Positions 17,049 through 25,942 of a DNA stretch of 64,000 nucleotides are shown one piece after another. The DNA comes from Methyloradius palustris (GTDB taxonomy: Bacteria > Pseudomonadota > Gammaproteobacteria > Burkholderiales > Methylophilaceae), in NCBI RefSeq assembly GCF_019703875.1, contig NZ_AP024110.1, forward strand, positions 2,418,001 through 2,482,000, written 5' to 3'. The position numbers and the translations under genes were made by a program. The notes under the pieces were generated by a model, which worked only from the letters and a program-made list of their open reading frames with translations, was not told the origin of the DNA and did not search any database. Within the stretch, counting starts at the first letter, position 1. Every line of letters begins with the position of its first letter.

Positions 17049-18353
17049 CTAATTTGCTGCAGGGCTCCATGCAGGCTCACGCACATCGCCGCCGCTTTCG
17101 CTTAAGCGCTGCTTCACTTTGCCATCGGCAGATACAGCAGCCAGTGCGCCTTTACCGTTAATATTGGTCGCATACAAAATCATGCGGCTGTTAGGTGCAA
17201 AACTCGGCGATTCATCTCTTGATGTATCACTCAATATTTGCACTTGCCCTGTGGTTAAATCCTGAATCGCCACACGGAACTTTCCTTGGTCCTGCTTGAT
17301 GTAAGCCAGTGATTTTCCATCTGGAGAAAAACGTGGGCTCACATTATAACTGCCATCAAACGTTACGCGCTTTGCATCACCACCGCTGGCTGGCATTTTG
17401 TATATTTGCGCACTACCGCCGCGATCAGACGTAAAGTAAATCGTGCCGCCATCGTTTGACCATACAGGCTCAGTATCAATTGAGCTGGTTTTAGTCAGTT
17501 GCTGCAAATTCGTACCATCTACATCAATCGCATAAATCTGTGAGTTCGCACCGTAAGTCAGCACGATGGCTAAGCGCTTGCCGTCTGGTGACCATGCTGG
17601 CGCACTATTATTACCTTTGAAATTGGCCAGTATATAGCGCTGACCTGAAACCAGTGATTGCACAAAAATAATCGGTTTCTTTTTCTCGAAAGAAACATAA
17701 GCCAATTTTGTGCCATCGGGCGACCACTTCGGCGAAATAATTGGTTCGTTAGAAGAAACAACGGTTTGCGGATTATATCCATCAGCATCAGCCACCTGCA
17801 GCGAATAACGGCCATTAGACTTGGTGATATAGCTGATACGGGTCGCAAATACGCCAGGTTCACCTGTGAGTTTTTCGTAAATCACGTCTGCGATACGGTG
17901 TGCGGTAATACGGAACTGGGCTGGCGTGATGTTGTATTCAAAACCAGCTAATGGTTGCTGTTTAAGCACGTCCACTAAGCGAAACGACACTTTGAGCTTA
18001 TTGCCAGGCAAGTTTTCAACAGTTCCCACTGTTAATGCTTGCGCCTGAATCGCTGCCCATTCCGCATATTTAACATCTGGCAGATCATGCGGCTGGTTAG
18101 CTACGCCGCGAGTTTCCAGCACACGAAACAAACCACTGCGACGCAGATCAGCACCAATAATGGTTGCCATATCATCTTGCTGTGATGATGTAGGCGAGGC
18201 CGCAAAAGGCACGATAGCCACAGGGATTTGCTGCTGTGCACCACCCACAATTTCAATGGTCAACGCAGCATGACTGGTTAATGGCAGCCACATAATGCAC
18301 AAGCCAGTTAACAATTTGTAACAATTACTGAAATTAATCATAGGCTTAATCAT
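17049..18353 (-). CDS. tolB: Tol-Pal system protein TolB
   Basis: TolB is a periplasmic protein that bridges Pal and TolA. The 434-residue precursor has a signal peptide ending near residue 29 (TSHA). The N-terminal domain follows (about 30-165). The six-bladed propeller carries the repeated WSPDG or FSPDG motifs (ISPKWSPDGTKLAYVS, APAWSPDGKRLAIVL, EPVWSNDGGTIYFTS, SPRFSPDGKSLAYIK). An ATG four codons inside the given start is an alternative. Confidence 0.96.
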   Translation of the reverse strand: MIKPMINFSNCYKLLTGLCIMWLPLTSHAALTIEIVGGAQQQIPVAIVPFAASPTSSQQDDMATIIGADLRRSGLFRVLETRGVANQPHDLPDVKYAEWAAIQAQALTVGTVENLPGNKLKVSFRLVDVLKQQPLAGFEYNITPAQFRITAHRIADVIYEKLTGEPGVFATRISYITKSNGRYSLQVADADGYNPQTVVSSNEPIISPKWSPDGTKLAYVSFEKKKPIIFVQSLVSGQRYILANFKGNNSAPAWSPDGKRLAIVLTYGANSQIYAIDVDGTNLQQLTKTSSIDTEPVWSNDGGTIYFTSDRGGSAQIYKMPASGGDAKRVTFDGSYNVSPRFSPDGKSLAYIKQDQGKFRVAIQDLTTGQVQILSDTSRDESPSFAPNSRMILYATNINGKGALAAVSADGKVKQRLSESGGDVREPAWSPAAN

Positions 18354-18420
18354 ACACGTTTGGGCGAATTAACGCCAAAAAGTTCCTTTGTTGTGATTTA
18401 AGATTTCAATTTAATACGAT

Positions 18421-19203
18421 TTAATTATTAGGCGTGAAATTCAAATTTAGACTGCGAAACTGTGCAAGTAAATCAGGTTGCGTGGGCAATGGTAATGGTT
18501 GAGCCAGCAAAATCGCTCGGATGACAGCGTCATCACAAGCGATAATTCCGCTACTTTTAACAATCTTTGGTACACCAATGACTTCACCTGTTGGCATTAG
18601 CTCAAGGCCAATAAGCAATTCTGGCTTGCCAGTACCACACAACTGGTTATTTACATAACGATGAATCTTGCTACTGATCAGGCTTCTATATTTATCAATC
18701 TCACCCTGACTAGCTTGATTGGTGGTAGGTGAAACAGGCCCTTCTATCTTTGGCACGTCAGAATGAGCCGGCTTTGAATCTTCCTTCAGCATGTCTTGCT
18801 GCAATTTCTTCAGCAAATCTTCTTTGATTTTTTTCTGGTCAGGCTTAGGTGGATCTGGTTTGACGATAGGTTTCTCGACTTTAGGTATCTCCTTAACAGG
18901 TACCTTTTTCATCTGAATGTCAGGTTTTGGCTCAACGACAGGCTCTGGCTTGGGTTCAGGTTTCGGCTGTTCGACAGGTTTAGGTGGTTCTGGTGGAACA
19001 ACTTTTTCAACAGGCTTTTCAACGGGTTTCTCAACTGCCTTTTGTTGCGGCAGGTTATCCCACAATTCAACTTCAGCCACGCTGGCTGGGCGCACCGTTC
19101 TCCAGTTAAATGAAAGCACAAGTATGCTCAGCAGCACTGCATGCACCAACACTGAAAGCGCGCCAGCTTGTATGGCAACAGGATTTTCTCGGGAACGTAT
19201 CAT
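18421..19203 (-). CDS. tolA: Tol-Pal system inner-membrane linker TolA
   Basis: TolA spans the periplasm from the TolQR motor to TolB and Pal. This 260-residue protein is short for the family. It has one membrane segment at about 13-33. A Pro/Lys/Glu-rich linker at about 50-135 is built of VEKP, PKPE and KPDP-type repeats. The C-terminal TonB-like domain (about 165-260) includes the segments YRSLISSKIHRYVNNQLCGTG and LELMPTGEVIGVPKIVKSSG. It lies 17 bases from tolR. Confidence 0.93.
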   Translation of the reverse strand: MIRSRENPVAIQAGALSVLVHAVLLSILVLSFNWRTVRPASVAEVELWDNLPQQKAVEKPVEKPVEKVVPPEPPKPVEQPKPEPKPEPVVEPKPDIQMKKVPVKEIPKVEKPIVKPDPPKPDQKKIKEDLLKKLQQDMLKEDSKPAHSDVPKIEGPVSPTTNQASQGEIDKYRSLISSKIHRYVNNQLCGTGKPELLIGLELMPTGEVIGVPKIVKSSGIIACDDAVIRAILLAQPLPLPTQPDLLAQFRSLNLNFTPNN

Positions 19204-19220
19204 CTACGGCTTAATCAACC

Positions 19221-19619
19221 TTAGTTACTAGGGTTTAACAACAGCCCAGTTTTAGGTGCACCTGAGCGCTTGAGGATTTCAAGCAGTTGGGCGACTTGCT
19301 CATAACTCGTTTTCTTATCCGCACTTACTACAAATGCCGTATCAGGCGTTTTGGCGAGTTGTTGCTTGATTTCGAATAACAGCTGGTCTTTTTCCAGTGT
19401 TTTTTCCTGGAACTCGATCTTGCCGTTAGCTTGCAGGGTAATGACCATAGGTGCAGTTTGCTGCTTCAAAACATCACTGCCCACTTTAGGTAATTCAACC
19501 ACGCCAGGATTAGTCATTGGTGCAGTCACCATAAAAATGACGAGTAGTACCAAAGTCACGTCGATATATGGTACGACGTTGATCTGGTTCATTACCCTGC
19601 GTTTACGCGTGCGCAACAT
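19221..19619 (-). CDS. tolR: Tol-Pal motor protein TolR (ExbD/TolR family)
   Basis: TolR is a proton-motive-force motor subunit with TolQ. The 132-residue protein has the N-terminal membrane anchor with the conserved aspartate in INVVPYIDVTLVLLVIFMV, which is the proton-path residue in this family. The periplasmic domain follows with VVSADKKTSYEQVAQLLE. It starts just after the tolQ stop, two bases apart. Confidence 0.95.
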   Translation of the reverse strand: MLRTRKRRVMNQINVVPYIDVTLVLLVIFMVTAPMTNPGVVELPKVGSDVLKQQTAPMVITLQANGKIEFQEKTLEKDQLLFEIKQQLAKTPDTAFVVSADKKTSYEQVAQLLEILKRSGAPKTGLLLNPSN

Positions 19620-19621
19620 GG

Positions 19622-20299
19622 TTAGCTCTTGTTACGCTGTAGGATGTTGGTGAACTCTTCCATAAAGCTTTCGTAACGCACGGCAAGCCTGTCAACAGAA
19701 GTAGCGAATCGGTTATAGGCAATCACGGCAGGGATTGCCGCAAACAGGCCGATGGCAGTTGCTATCAGCGCTTCAGCAATACCCGGCGCAACGTGCGCCA
19801 AAGTGGCTTGTGCCATATTAGCCAGACCACGGAACGCATTCATGATGCCCCACACCGTGCCAAATAAACCGATATACGGGCTGACAGAACCAACAGAAGC
19901 TAAGAACGGCAAGTGGGAATCTAGATCATCAATTTCGCGGTTATAAGCTGCACGCATAGCACGGCGCGCGCTTTCGGTAATATCACTAAGCTCTAATCCA
20001 CCCTGGCGTTTGAGCCTTGCGAACTCCTTGAAACCAGCCTCAAAAATACTGGCCATGCCTTGTGGCTTGGTGCGGCTGGCACTGATGCCTTCAAACAGTT
20101 TATTAAGGTCGCCACCACGCCAGAAATCCTGCTCAAACTCTTCAACTTCACGTTCAGCGCGGCGAATGGTAAAGACCTTGATAAAGATGTACCACCACGA
20201 TACAAAAGACACCAAGAGCAAAATCCCCATCACCACTTGCACAGGCACGCTGGCGCCCGTGAGCAAGCTTAATAGCGACATATCTTCAGTTAAATTCAT
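19622..20299 (-). CDS. tolQ: Tol-Pal motor protein TolQ
   Basis: TolQ is the inner-membrane proton channel that energises TolA. The 225-residue protein has three membrane segments (about 18-38, 130-155 and 165-190). The conserved regions FEAGFKEFARL, LASVGSVSPYIGLFGTVWGIMNAF and IAEALIATAIGLFAAIPAVIAYN mark the MotA/TolQ/ExbB family. Its start overlaps the ybgC stop by 4 bases. Confidence 0.96.
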   Translation of the reverse strand: MNLTEDMSLLSLLTGASVPVQVVMGILLLVSFVSWWYIFIKVFTIRRAEREVEEFEQDFWRGGDLNKLFEGISASRTKPQGMASIFEAGFKEFARLKRQGGLELSDITESARRAMRAAYNREIDDLDSHLPFLASVGSVSPYIGLFGTVWGIMNAFRGLANMAQATLAHVAPGIAEALIATAIGLFAAIPAVIAYNRFATSVDRLAVRYESFMEEFTNILQRNKS

Positions 20300-20742
20300 G
20301 CAGACTCCATAGCGATTACATTACGAATAGATTCAGGGATACTGGCTGGACTAAATGCCTCAGCATCCACACAGACGACCTCAACTAAGGCCTTGGTGAG
20401 TATTTCATCATCACGTTTGATGGTTTGTTCAAAGGTAAACAAGCAACGCTGAATTTTTGCTACCGTTGACACGACATGAATAGCATCATCAAAACATGCT
20501 GGTTTTTTGTATTGTATCTCAAGCTTGCGCACTACAAACAGGATGCCAAACTTGGCTTTAAGTTCCACTTGCTCAAAACCCAAACTGCGCAACCACTCGG
20601 TTCTGGCCCGTTCCATGAACTTCAGATAGTTGGCGTGGTAAACTACACCACCGCCATCAGTATCTTCGTAATAGACGCGAACAGGCCAGATAAATTCACC
20701 TGGATTAGCCTGTGGTAACTCGCCCATGCTTACTCCTGCCAT
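20296..20742 (-). CDS. ybgC: Tol-Pal associated acyl-CoA thioesterase YbgC
   Basis: YbgC is a hotdog-fold acyl-CoA thioesterase usually encoded first in the tol-pal cluster. The active-site region VYYEDTDGGGVVYHANYLKFMERARTEWLR contains the catalytic Asp and the HANYL signature. The start at 20742 overlaps ruvB by 13 bases. An in-frame ATG five codons inside (20727) would fall 2 bases after the ruvB stop and is a good alternative. The 148-residue length is normal. Confidence 0.92.
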   Translation of the reverse strand: MAGVSMGELPQANPGEFIWPVRVYYEDTDGGGVVYHANYLKFMERARTEWLRSLGFEQVELKAKFGILFVVRKLEIQYKKPACFDDAIHVVSTVAKIQRCLFTFEQTIKRDDEILTKALVEVVCVDAEAFSPASIPESIRNVIAMESA

Positions 20743-21767
20743 AACTCTCCAGTGGCAATTGCGTTAGGCAAAGGCAGGCCGAAATGTTGGTAGGATAACT
20801 GCGTAGCGATGCGACCACGCGGGGTGCGCATCAAATAGCCTTGCTGAATCAAATATGGTTCAAGCACATCTTCAATCGTATCGCGCTCTTCGCCTATGGC
20901 TGCCGCAAGGTTATCAAGACCAACAGGGCCACCGCCGAATTTCTCAAGCACTGCTAGCAATAGTTTTCTATCCATTACGTCAAAACCCAGCTTGTCGACA
21001 TCCAGCATTTTCAATGCGGCATCGGCAATCTCGGCAGAAACAATGCCATCCGCTTTCACTTGCGCATAATCGCGTACGCGGCGTAAAAGTCGGTTGGCAA
21101 TACGCGGCGTGCCACGTGAGCGCTTGGCGATTTCAAATGCGCCAGCCTCTTGAATATCAACTTCCAGCAAACCTGCTGAGCGATGCACAATGCGCGATAA
21201 TTCCTCAGATGTATAAAATTCCAGTCTAGATACGATGCCGAAGCGATCACGCAATGGATTGGTCAACATGCCTGCACGGGTAGTGGCGCCTACCAGTGTA
21301 AACGGCGGCAAATCAAGTCGCACAGAGCGTGCTGCAGGGCCTTCACCTATCATGATATCCAGACGGTAATCTTCCATCGCGGGATAGAGAATTTCTTCTA
21401 CCACAGGCGATAAACGATGGATCTCATCAATGAACAACACATCGTTGGGTTCAAGATTGGTCAGCAAGGCAGCCAAGTCACCGGCACGCTCCAATACGGG
21501 GCCAGAAGTCTGGCGCATATTCACGCCCATCTCCTTGGCAATGATGTGCGCTAAAGTGGTTTTACCCAGGCCTGGTGGGCCAAATAGCAGCACATGATCC
21601 AACGCCTCACTACGTCCACGGGCAGCGCTGATGAATATCTCCAATTGGCTGCGTGCTTTCTCCTGTCCGACATATTCATCCAGCGCCTTGGGGCGTAAAG
21701 CACGCTCCAGAGCCTCTTCCTGCGGGCTTTCTGTGGCGGTTGCGATCAGGCGGTCGGTTTCTATCAT
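20730..21767 (-). CDS. ruvB: Holliday junction branch migration helicase RuvB
   Basis: RuvB is the AAA+ motor that drives branch migration of Holliday junctions with RuvA. Walker A GPPGLGKT is at 63-70 and Walker B with DEIH is at 114-117. Sensor 1 and arginine-finger regions (GATTRAGMLTNPLRDRFG) follow. The C-terminal winged-helix domain ends in GRIATQLSYQHFG. It is 17 bases downstream of ruvA. Confidence 0.97.
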   Translation of the reverse strand: MIETDRLIATATESPQEEALERALRPKALDEYVGQEKARSQLEIFISAARGRSEALDHVLLFGPPGLGKTTLAHIIAKEMGVNMRQTSGPVLERAGDLAALLTNLEPNDVLFIDEIHRLSPVVEEILYPAMEDYRLDIMIGEGPAARSVRLDLPPFTLVGATTRAGMLTNPLRDRFGIVSRLEFYTSEELSRIVHRSAGLLEVDIQEAGAFEIAKRSRGTPRIANRLLRRVRDYAQVKADGIVSAEIADAALKMLDVDKLGFDVMDRKLLLAVLEKFGGGPVGLDNLAAAIGEERDTIEDVLEPYLIQQGYLMRTPRGRIATQLSYQHFGLPLPNAIATGELWQE

Positions 21768-21784
21768 GGATTTAAATATTAGTT

Positions 21785-22366
21785 TTAAGATTTAGAAAGC
21801 GATTTGAGTGCCAACTTAATACCATCAGACACTGTGACATCTGAAGCTAGTTGTTTTACTGCCGCCAATGCTTCGCGCTCATTGTAGCCTAGTGCTAGCA
21901 ATGCATTGAGCACATCGCCCGTGGCTGATTTTGGCATGCTACTGCCCGCATTGGTGAGGCCTTCCACGCTGAATTTATCTTTCAATTCCAGCAACAAACG
22001 CTCGGCTGTTTTTTTACCAACCCCAGGCACGCGGACCAGCATGGCCGTTTCTTGCAACGCGATGGCCTGAATCAGGTCATCCACCGACAAGCCACTCAAA
22101 ATAGACAGCGCCGATTTTGCGCCTACGCCATTCACTTTAAGTAACTGGCGAAAGGTCGCCCGTTCGCGGTCTGTGCCAAAGCCATAAAGTAGCTGCGCAT
22201 CTTCACGCACCACAAAATGGGTAAGTAGTGTCACGCTCTCGCCAAGGGCAGGCAGATTATAAAACGTGCTCATTGGCACTTCTACTTCATAGCCAACGCC
22301 ATGACAATCCACAATCACATGTGGCGGTGTTTTTTCCAGCAACTGGCCTTTTAAACGCCCAATCAT
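21785..22366 (-). CDS. ruvA: Holliday junction DNA helicase RuvA
   Basis: RuvA binds the four-way junction as a tetramer and recruits RuvB. The N-terminal OB domain begins MIGRLKGQLLEK. The two helix-hairpin-helix motifs include LLKVNGVGAKSALSILS and RVPGVGKKTAERLLLELKDK. The C-terminal RuvB-binding domain ends NALLALGYNEREALAAVKQL. It overlaps ruvC by 4 bases. Confidence 0.96.
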   Translation of the reverse strand: MIGRLKGQLLEKTPPHVIVDCHGVGYEVEVPMSTFYNLPALGESVTLLTHFVVREDAQLLYGFGTDRERATFRQLLKVNGVGAKSALSILSGLSVDDLIQAIALQETAMLVRVPGVGKKTAERLLLELKDKFSVEGLTNAGSSMPKSATGDVLNALLALGYNEREALAAVKQLASDVTVSDGIKLALKSLSKS

Positions 22367-22911
22367 ATCAACCTACCGCCTTTCACGCGAAAGCCTGCTG
22401 TAGCAAGCTTCCCCAGCCCTTGGCCGCCATGTGCGTGGCAGATGGCGCAGGCAAGCGCATCAGCTGAATCGGGCTTTGGTACTGCGGGTAGATTGAGCAA
22501 TCGTTTGACCATTTCTTGCACTTGCTCCTTTGCGGCATGGCCGTTGCCAACCACGGCCTGTTTGACTTGCAATGCGGTGTACTCTGCCACGGTCAGGTCT
22601 TTCATCACAGCGGCACTGATGGCTGCGCCACGCGCTTGGCCCAATAGCAGTGTTGATTGCGGATTGACGTTGACGAATACTTTTTCAATCGCCACTTCTT
22701 GCGGCTGGTAGGTTTCAATCACCTCGAACAGGCCATCAAGAATAATCTTAAGCCGTGCTGGCAACTCTTCCCTGTTTTCTGTTTTACCGCTGGCAGTTTT
22801 GATCGTACCACTGGCGATATATATTAATTTCTCGCCGATTTTCTCGATGACGCCAAAGCCTGTTAATCGCAGGCCTGGGTCTATGCCGAGGATTCTAATA
22901 GACTGTATCAA
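22363..22911 (-). CDS. ruvC: Crossover junction endodeoxyribonuclease RuvC
   Basis: RuvC cuts Holliday junctions symmetrically. The RNase H-like fold has the first catalytic Asp in ILGIDPGLRLTGFG (Asp11), Glu in AIEKVFVNVN, and the late acidic pair in KPDSADALACAICHAH. The length of 182 residues is normal. The gene order ruvC-ruvA-ruvB is conserved. It lies 32 bases after yebC. Confidence 0.96.
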   Translation of the reverse strand: MIQSIRILGIDPGLRLTGFGVIEKIGEKLIYIASGTIKTASGKTENREELPARLKIILDGLFEVIETYQPQEVAIEKVFVNVNPQSTLLLGQARGAAISAAVMKDLTVAEYTALQVKQAVVGNGHAAKEQVQEMVKRLLNLPAVPKPDSADALACAICHAHGGQGLGKLATAGFRVKGGRLI

Positions 22912-22943
22912 TCAGCCATCCAGAATAAATCTCGCAAATGCAC

Positions 22944-23669
22944 TTATTCTTCAATCACTGCAGAAGTGTAAACATCCTGCACATCGTCCAGCTCTTCGAG
23001 CGCATCCAACAGCTTTTGCATTTTCACGCCATCTTCACCAGCAAACACTACTTCGTTATCTGCTTTCATAGTGACTTCTGAGAACACTGCCTTGAAATTA
23101 GCTTCTTCCAGCTTTTCTTTTACGGCTGAAAAATCAGCAGGCGCGGTAATCACTTCGATACTGCCATCTTCATTATTGATGATGTCTTCGGCGCCCGCTT
23201 CTAAAGCAGCTTCCATCAGAGCATCTTCATTCGTGCCTGGCGCAAACACCAAACTGCCAAGATGCTTGAACATAAAGGCGACTGAACCATCAGTACCTAG
23301 ATTGCCACCATATTTGCTGAAAGCATGGCGTACATCAGCTACTGCACGCTGCTTATTATCGGTTAAACAATCCACGATGACCGCAGCGCCATTGGTGCCA
23401 TAGCCTTCATAGCGGATCTCTTCGTAGCTCACACCCTCGAGTTCACCAGTGCCGCGCTTGATGGCACGGGTGATGTTATCCGCTGGCATGTTTTCTTCTT
23501 TGGCTTCAATCACGGCTGCACGCAAACGTGGGTTGAAATTGACATCGCCGCCGCTCATGCGGGCAGCCACGGTGATCTCTTTGATGAGTTTGGTGAATAT
23601 CTTGCCGCGCTTGGCGTCTTGACGGCCTTTACGATGCTGAATATTCGCCCATTTGGAATGCCCTGCCAT
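22944..23669 (-). CDS. yebC: YebC/PmpR family protein
   Basis: This 241-residue protein belongs to the YebC family, reported as a transcriptional regulator in some bacteria and more recently linked to ribosome rescue at polyproline stretches. The family start MAGHSKWANIQHRKGRQDAKRGK is diagnostic. MPADNITRAIKRGTGE and the acidic C-terminus also match. It precedes ruvC, the usual context. A dispersed repeat lies only 23 bases upstream of its start, so the promoter must be inside or beyond the repeat. Confidence 0.95.
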   Translation of the reverse strand: MAGHSKWANIQHRKGRQDAKRGKIFTKLIKEITVAARMSGGDVNFNPRLRAAVIEAKEENMPADNITRAIKRGTGELEGVSYEEIRYEGYGTNGAAVIVDCLTDNKQRAVADVRHAFSKYGGNLGTDGSVAFMFKHLGSLVFAPGTNEDALMEAALEAGAEDIINNEDGSIEVITAPADFSAVKEKLEEANFKAVFSEVTMKADNEVVFAGEDGVKMQKLLDALEELDDVQDVYTSAVIEE

Positions 23670-23692
23670 GTTCTAGAATCCTATACATACCT

Positions 23693-23842
23693 GGAAAACA
23701 CGGAATTTAAGTGTCTGCGCGGGCGAATTGCTGCGTTGCGCGGTACTCGCAACCTCGCCGTACTCTGTGTACTGTCTCGGTTACTGCGTTCCGTGCGCCT
23801 TGCACTTCATCCCGCTCAACAACTTAATTACGCGTTTCCGTG
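23693..23842. repeat. Dispersed repeat, copy A (terminal inverted repeats)
   Basis: This copy of about 150 bp is nearly identical to copy C (56733-56874) in the opposite orientation across its central hundred bases. Its ends form an imperfect inverted repeat: GGAAAACACGGAATTTAAGT at the left, and GGAAACGCGTAATTAAGT as the reverse complement of the right. Inside is the hairpin GTTGCG-N7-CGCAAC. It lies in the 5' region of yebC, in the gap after marR-NTF2-eamA. No transposase is near. It resembles a MITE or another short non-autonomous repeat. Confidence 0.85.
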
Positions 23843-23899
23843 AAAATTAATCAAGAAAATTTTCAAGATTCTACCACAGAGCCCTTGTGCGAATCTGCC

Positions 23900-24817
23900 C
23901 TAATCCTGCCCCATTGCGGGGTCTATCTGCTCTTGCTTGAGGATGCTGCGTATCGAAATGATGAGCAATGAAATGGCAATGAGTGTCATACCAACCATCT
24001 CACCGACCCCTGGCCGTTCACCAAGTTGCCACCACGCAGCTAGCACGCCAATAACAGGAGCCAGCAACGATGTCATGCTTGCAATGCCAGCCGATAAGCG
24101 CTGCAAGGCATACAGCCACAAGAGCCAAGCGAGCGCATTGCAGAGAATGGCATTAAACAATACGGCACCAATAAAACTACTAGTCCATTGTATAGGCGGC
24201 GCAGGGACGAGAAACGCAGCAATGATAATCGGCACTGAACCAAACAACATCTGCCATGCAGTCAGTGAAAACAGATCAAGGTCGGGCACACGCTGATGAA
24301 GCTTCTTTGCAACGATGACGGATAAAGCCCAGCAAACACCACCCATGACGGCCAATATCATGCTGAATAAATCCGCGCCCAAATGCAGTGGATCAAGAAT
24401 GAACAGCAAACCCATCAGCGAAAAAATGACTGCGAACCATTGTGTGCCGCGTATTTTTTCACCGAGTAGCGGCCATGCTAGCACCATTACCCAGAATGGC
24501 ATGGTATAGGTCAGCACAGCCGTTTTACCTGCACCACCCTCTACCAAGGCCCAGATAATGAGCCCAGTGAAACCACTGGTCTGCAAAATCCCCAGCACGA
24601 TCAGCGTCGGTATTTCTCTAGGGCGTAAGGGTTTGCGCATGATGAGCAAAACACCAAACAGGCAAATCGCTCCGAGAAAAGTACGTAGTGCGCTGAATTG
24701 AAAAGCACCTGCAAAATCCAGCGCATGCTTCATCACCACCCAGTTGTAACCCCATAACACGGTTAGCAGGATAAGTGCTGCAAAGGCACGGACTGTGGTT
24801 GAAGGTTTATAAGCCAC
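23900..24817 (-). CDS. EamA/DMT family transporter
   Basis: This 305-residue protein has ten predicted membrane segments in two EamA repeats, as in drug/metabolite exporters of the RhaT/YdcZ type. The first repeat includes LLTVLWGYNWVVMKHALD and the second FIGAVLFNAILCNALAWLLWLYAL. The substrate is not known. It is the last gene of a minus-strand run after marR and an NTF2-like gene (gaps of 35 and 31 bases), so it is probably controlled by the MarR regulator. Confidence 0.88.
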   Translation of the reverse strand: MAYKPSTTVRAFAALILLTVLWGYNWVVMKHALDFAGAFQFSALRTFLGAICLFGVLLIMRKPLRPREIPTLIVLGILQTSGFTGLIIWALVEGGAGKTAVLTYTMPFWVMVLAWPLLGEKIRGTQWFAVIFSLMGLLFILDPLHLGADLFSMILAVMGGVCWALSVIVAKKLHQRVPDLDLFSLTAWQMLFGSVPIIIAAFLVPAPPIQWTSSFIGAVLFNAILCNALAWLLWLYALQRLSAGIASMTSLLAPVIGVLAAWWQLGERPGVGEMVGMTLIAISLLIISIRSILKQEQIDPAMGQD

Positions 24818-24848
24818 TTTAGTTTTTACGCTGTTAAGTTTCCGCGTT

Positions 24849-25232
24849 TTAGTTCCAGATGTGGGTTAGTGCTTTCCAGCTACCATCAGCCTGTTTGCGG
24901 TAAACCAACTGCAAGCTACCACTGAATGTCTGGCGCTCGCCTGCAGCATCAGTCAAGCCTGCGCTCCATTTCCCACGTTGGAATGCCAGGCCGCCATCTA
25001 CACCGACTTCAATCAACTCAATGTGATGACCATTCACGCCTTGCGCAAACAGATTTTTCCAGAACGCATAGATTTCAGCATTGCCAGTCAGTTGTGGTGA
25101 GCCTGCTGGCGAAATAGTTGCAGCTGCATCATAAAAAGCGGCTACAGCTTCTGGGTTTCCTGTATTAAATGCGGCATCCCATGCGGTGTTGATTTCGCTG
25201 ATGGTTTTAGTAATTGCTTGTTGGTCTGACAT
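24849..25232 (-). CDS. NTF2-like (SnoaL/DUF4440-type) protein
   Basis: This 127-residue protein has the NTF2-like fold pattern seen in SgcJ/EcaC and DUF4440 proteins: an N-terminal helix ITKTISEINTAWDAAFNTGNPEAVAAFYD, then strands such as ATISPAGSPQLTG and a C-terminal LQLVYRKQADGSWKALTHIWN. Such proteins bind small ligands or act as simple enzymes. No catalytic site is clear here. It lies between marR and eamA and is likely cotranscribed. Confidence 0.85.
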   Translation of the reverse strand: MSDQQAITKTISEINTAWDAAFNTGNPEAVAAFYDAAATISPAGSPQLTGNAEIYAFWKNLFAQGVNGHHIELIEVGVDGGLAFQRGKWSAGLTDAAGERQTFSGSLQLVYRKQADGSWKALTHIWN

Positions 25233-25267
25233 ATTAATCTCCTTGGTGATAGTTAAATAAACTAGGT

Positions 25268-25783
25268 TTAAATCTTGGCTTTGGTAAATTCGGCAACGCC
25301 CGCATCAATCAGCGCTAGCATTTTTGATAACTGCGCCCGACTCTTTTCATCAAGCCCAGCCATGCATAGTCGCAAGCGGTTGTAGTAATCGGGCATGACT
25401 ATGTCTAGCTTGAATTGGCCAGCCGCAGTCAGGCATACAGCAACACTGCGCCTGTCATTTGCATCAAATATGCGCTCCACTAAACCATCGCGCTCGAGGC
25501 CATCAATCAGGCCCGTCATAGAGGCACGCGCAATACCGACTTTGTCGGCCAAAGCTGACGGTGTGGAAGTCAATGTTGATTCACGCATGAGCAGGATCAA
25601 CACCCACCAGCGGCCTTGCAGCAAGCCATGGCGAGACAGGCATTCATCCAGCGCGGCAGACAAATCTGTGGCCACACGTAGTAAATGCAAAAATGTAGAA
25701 ATCGCAGTCACATCGGCCTCGGGATAGCGCGAGGCAAATTTTTCTAGCGTTTCAGTGGTTGGTAAATCGCGAAGTTGCAACAT
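25268..25783 (-). CDS. MarR family transcriptional regulator
   Basis: This is a winged-helix repressor of about 171 residues. The DNA-binding part includes LLQGRWWVLILLMRESTLTSTPSALADKVGIARASMTGLIDGLERDGLVERIFDANDRRSVAVCLTAAG in family order, with the wing at DANDRRS. The ATG at 25783 is chosen because the promoter -10 lies at 25794-25799, so an upstream in-frame GTG at 25792 would be before the transcript start. The mRNA would then be almost leaderless. It heads the operon with the NTF2-like and EamA genes and probably represses it through the inverted repeat at its promoter. Confidence 0.88.
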   Translation of the reverse strand: MLQLRDLPTTETLEKFASRYPEADVTAISTFLHLLRVATDLSAALDECLSRHGLLQGRWWVLILLMRESTLTSTPSALADKVGIARASMTGLIDGLERDGLVERIFDANDRRSVAVCLTAAGQFKLDIVMPDYYNRLRLCMAGLDEKSRAQLSKMLALIDAGVAEFTKAKI

Positions 25784-25821
25784 AGTTAGCACTATTATAA
25801 TTAGGTGGCTAACTATGTCAA
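25781..25821 (-). promoter_or_regulatory. marR promoter with flanking inverted-repeat operator
   Basis: On the minus strand -35 TTGACA (25816-25821) and -10 TATAAT (25794-25799) are both perfect, 16 bp apart. The perfect inverted repeat CATAGTTAGC...GCTAACTATG (25781-25790 and 25808-25817) surrounds the -10: one arm overlaps the -35 edge and the other covers the start site and the ATG. This is a plausible MarR autoregulatory site. Confidence 0.75.
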
Positions 25822-25942
25822 GTGATTGAAATAGCCGAGATGCTTATATCGCGATAAATTAAAGAGTATATTGATTAGTAGCAGTACAAAAATAGTCTAA
25901 AAAAGACATAAAGTAAGCCAAACAACTTCTGAGGAGAAGATC

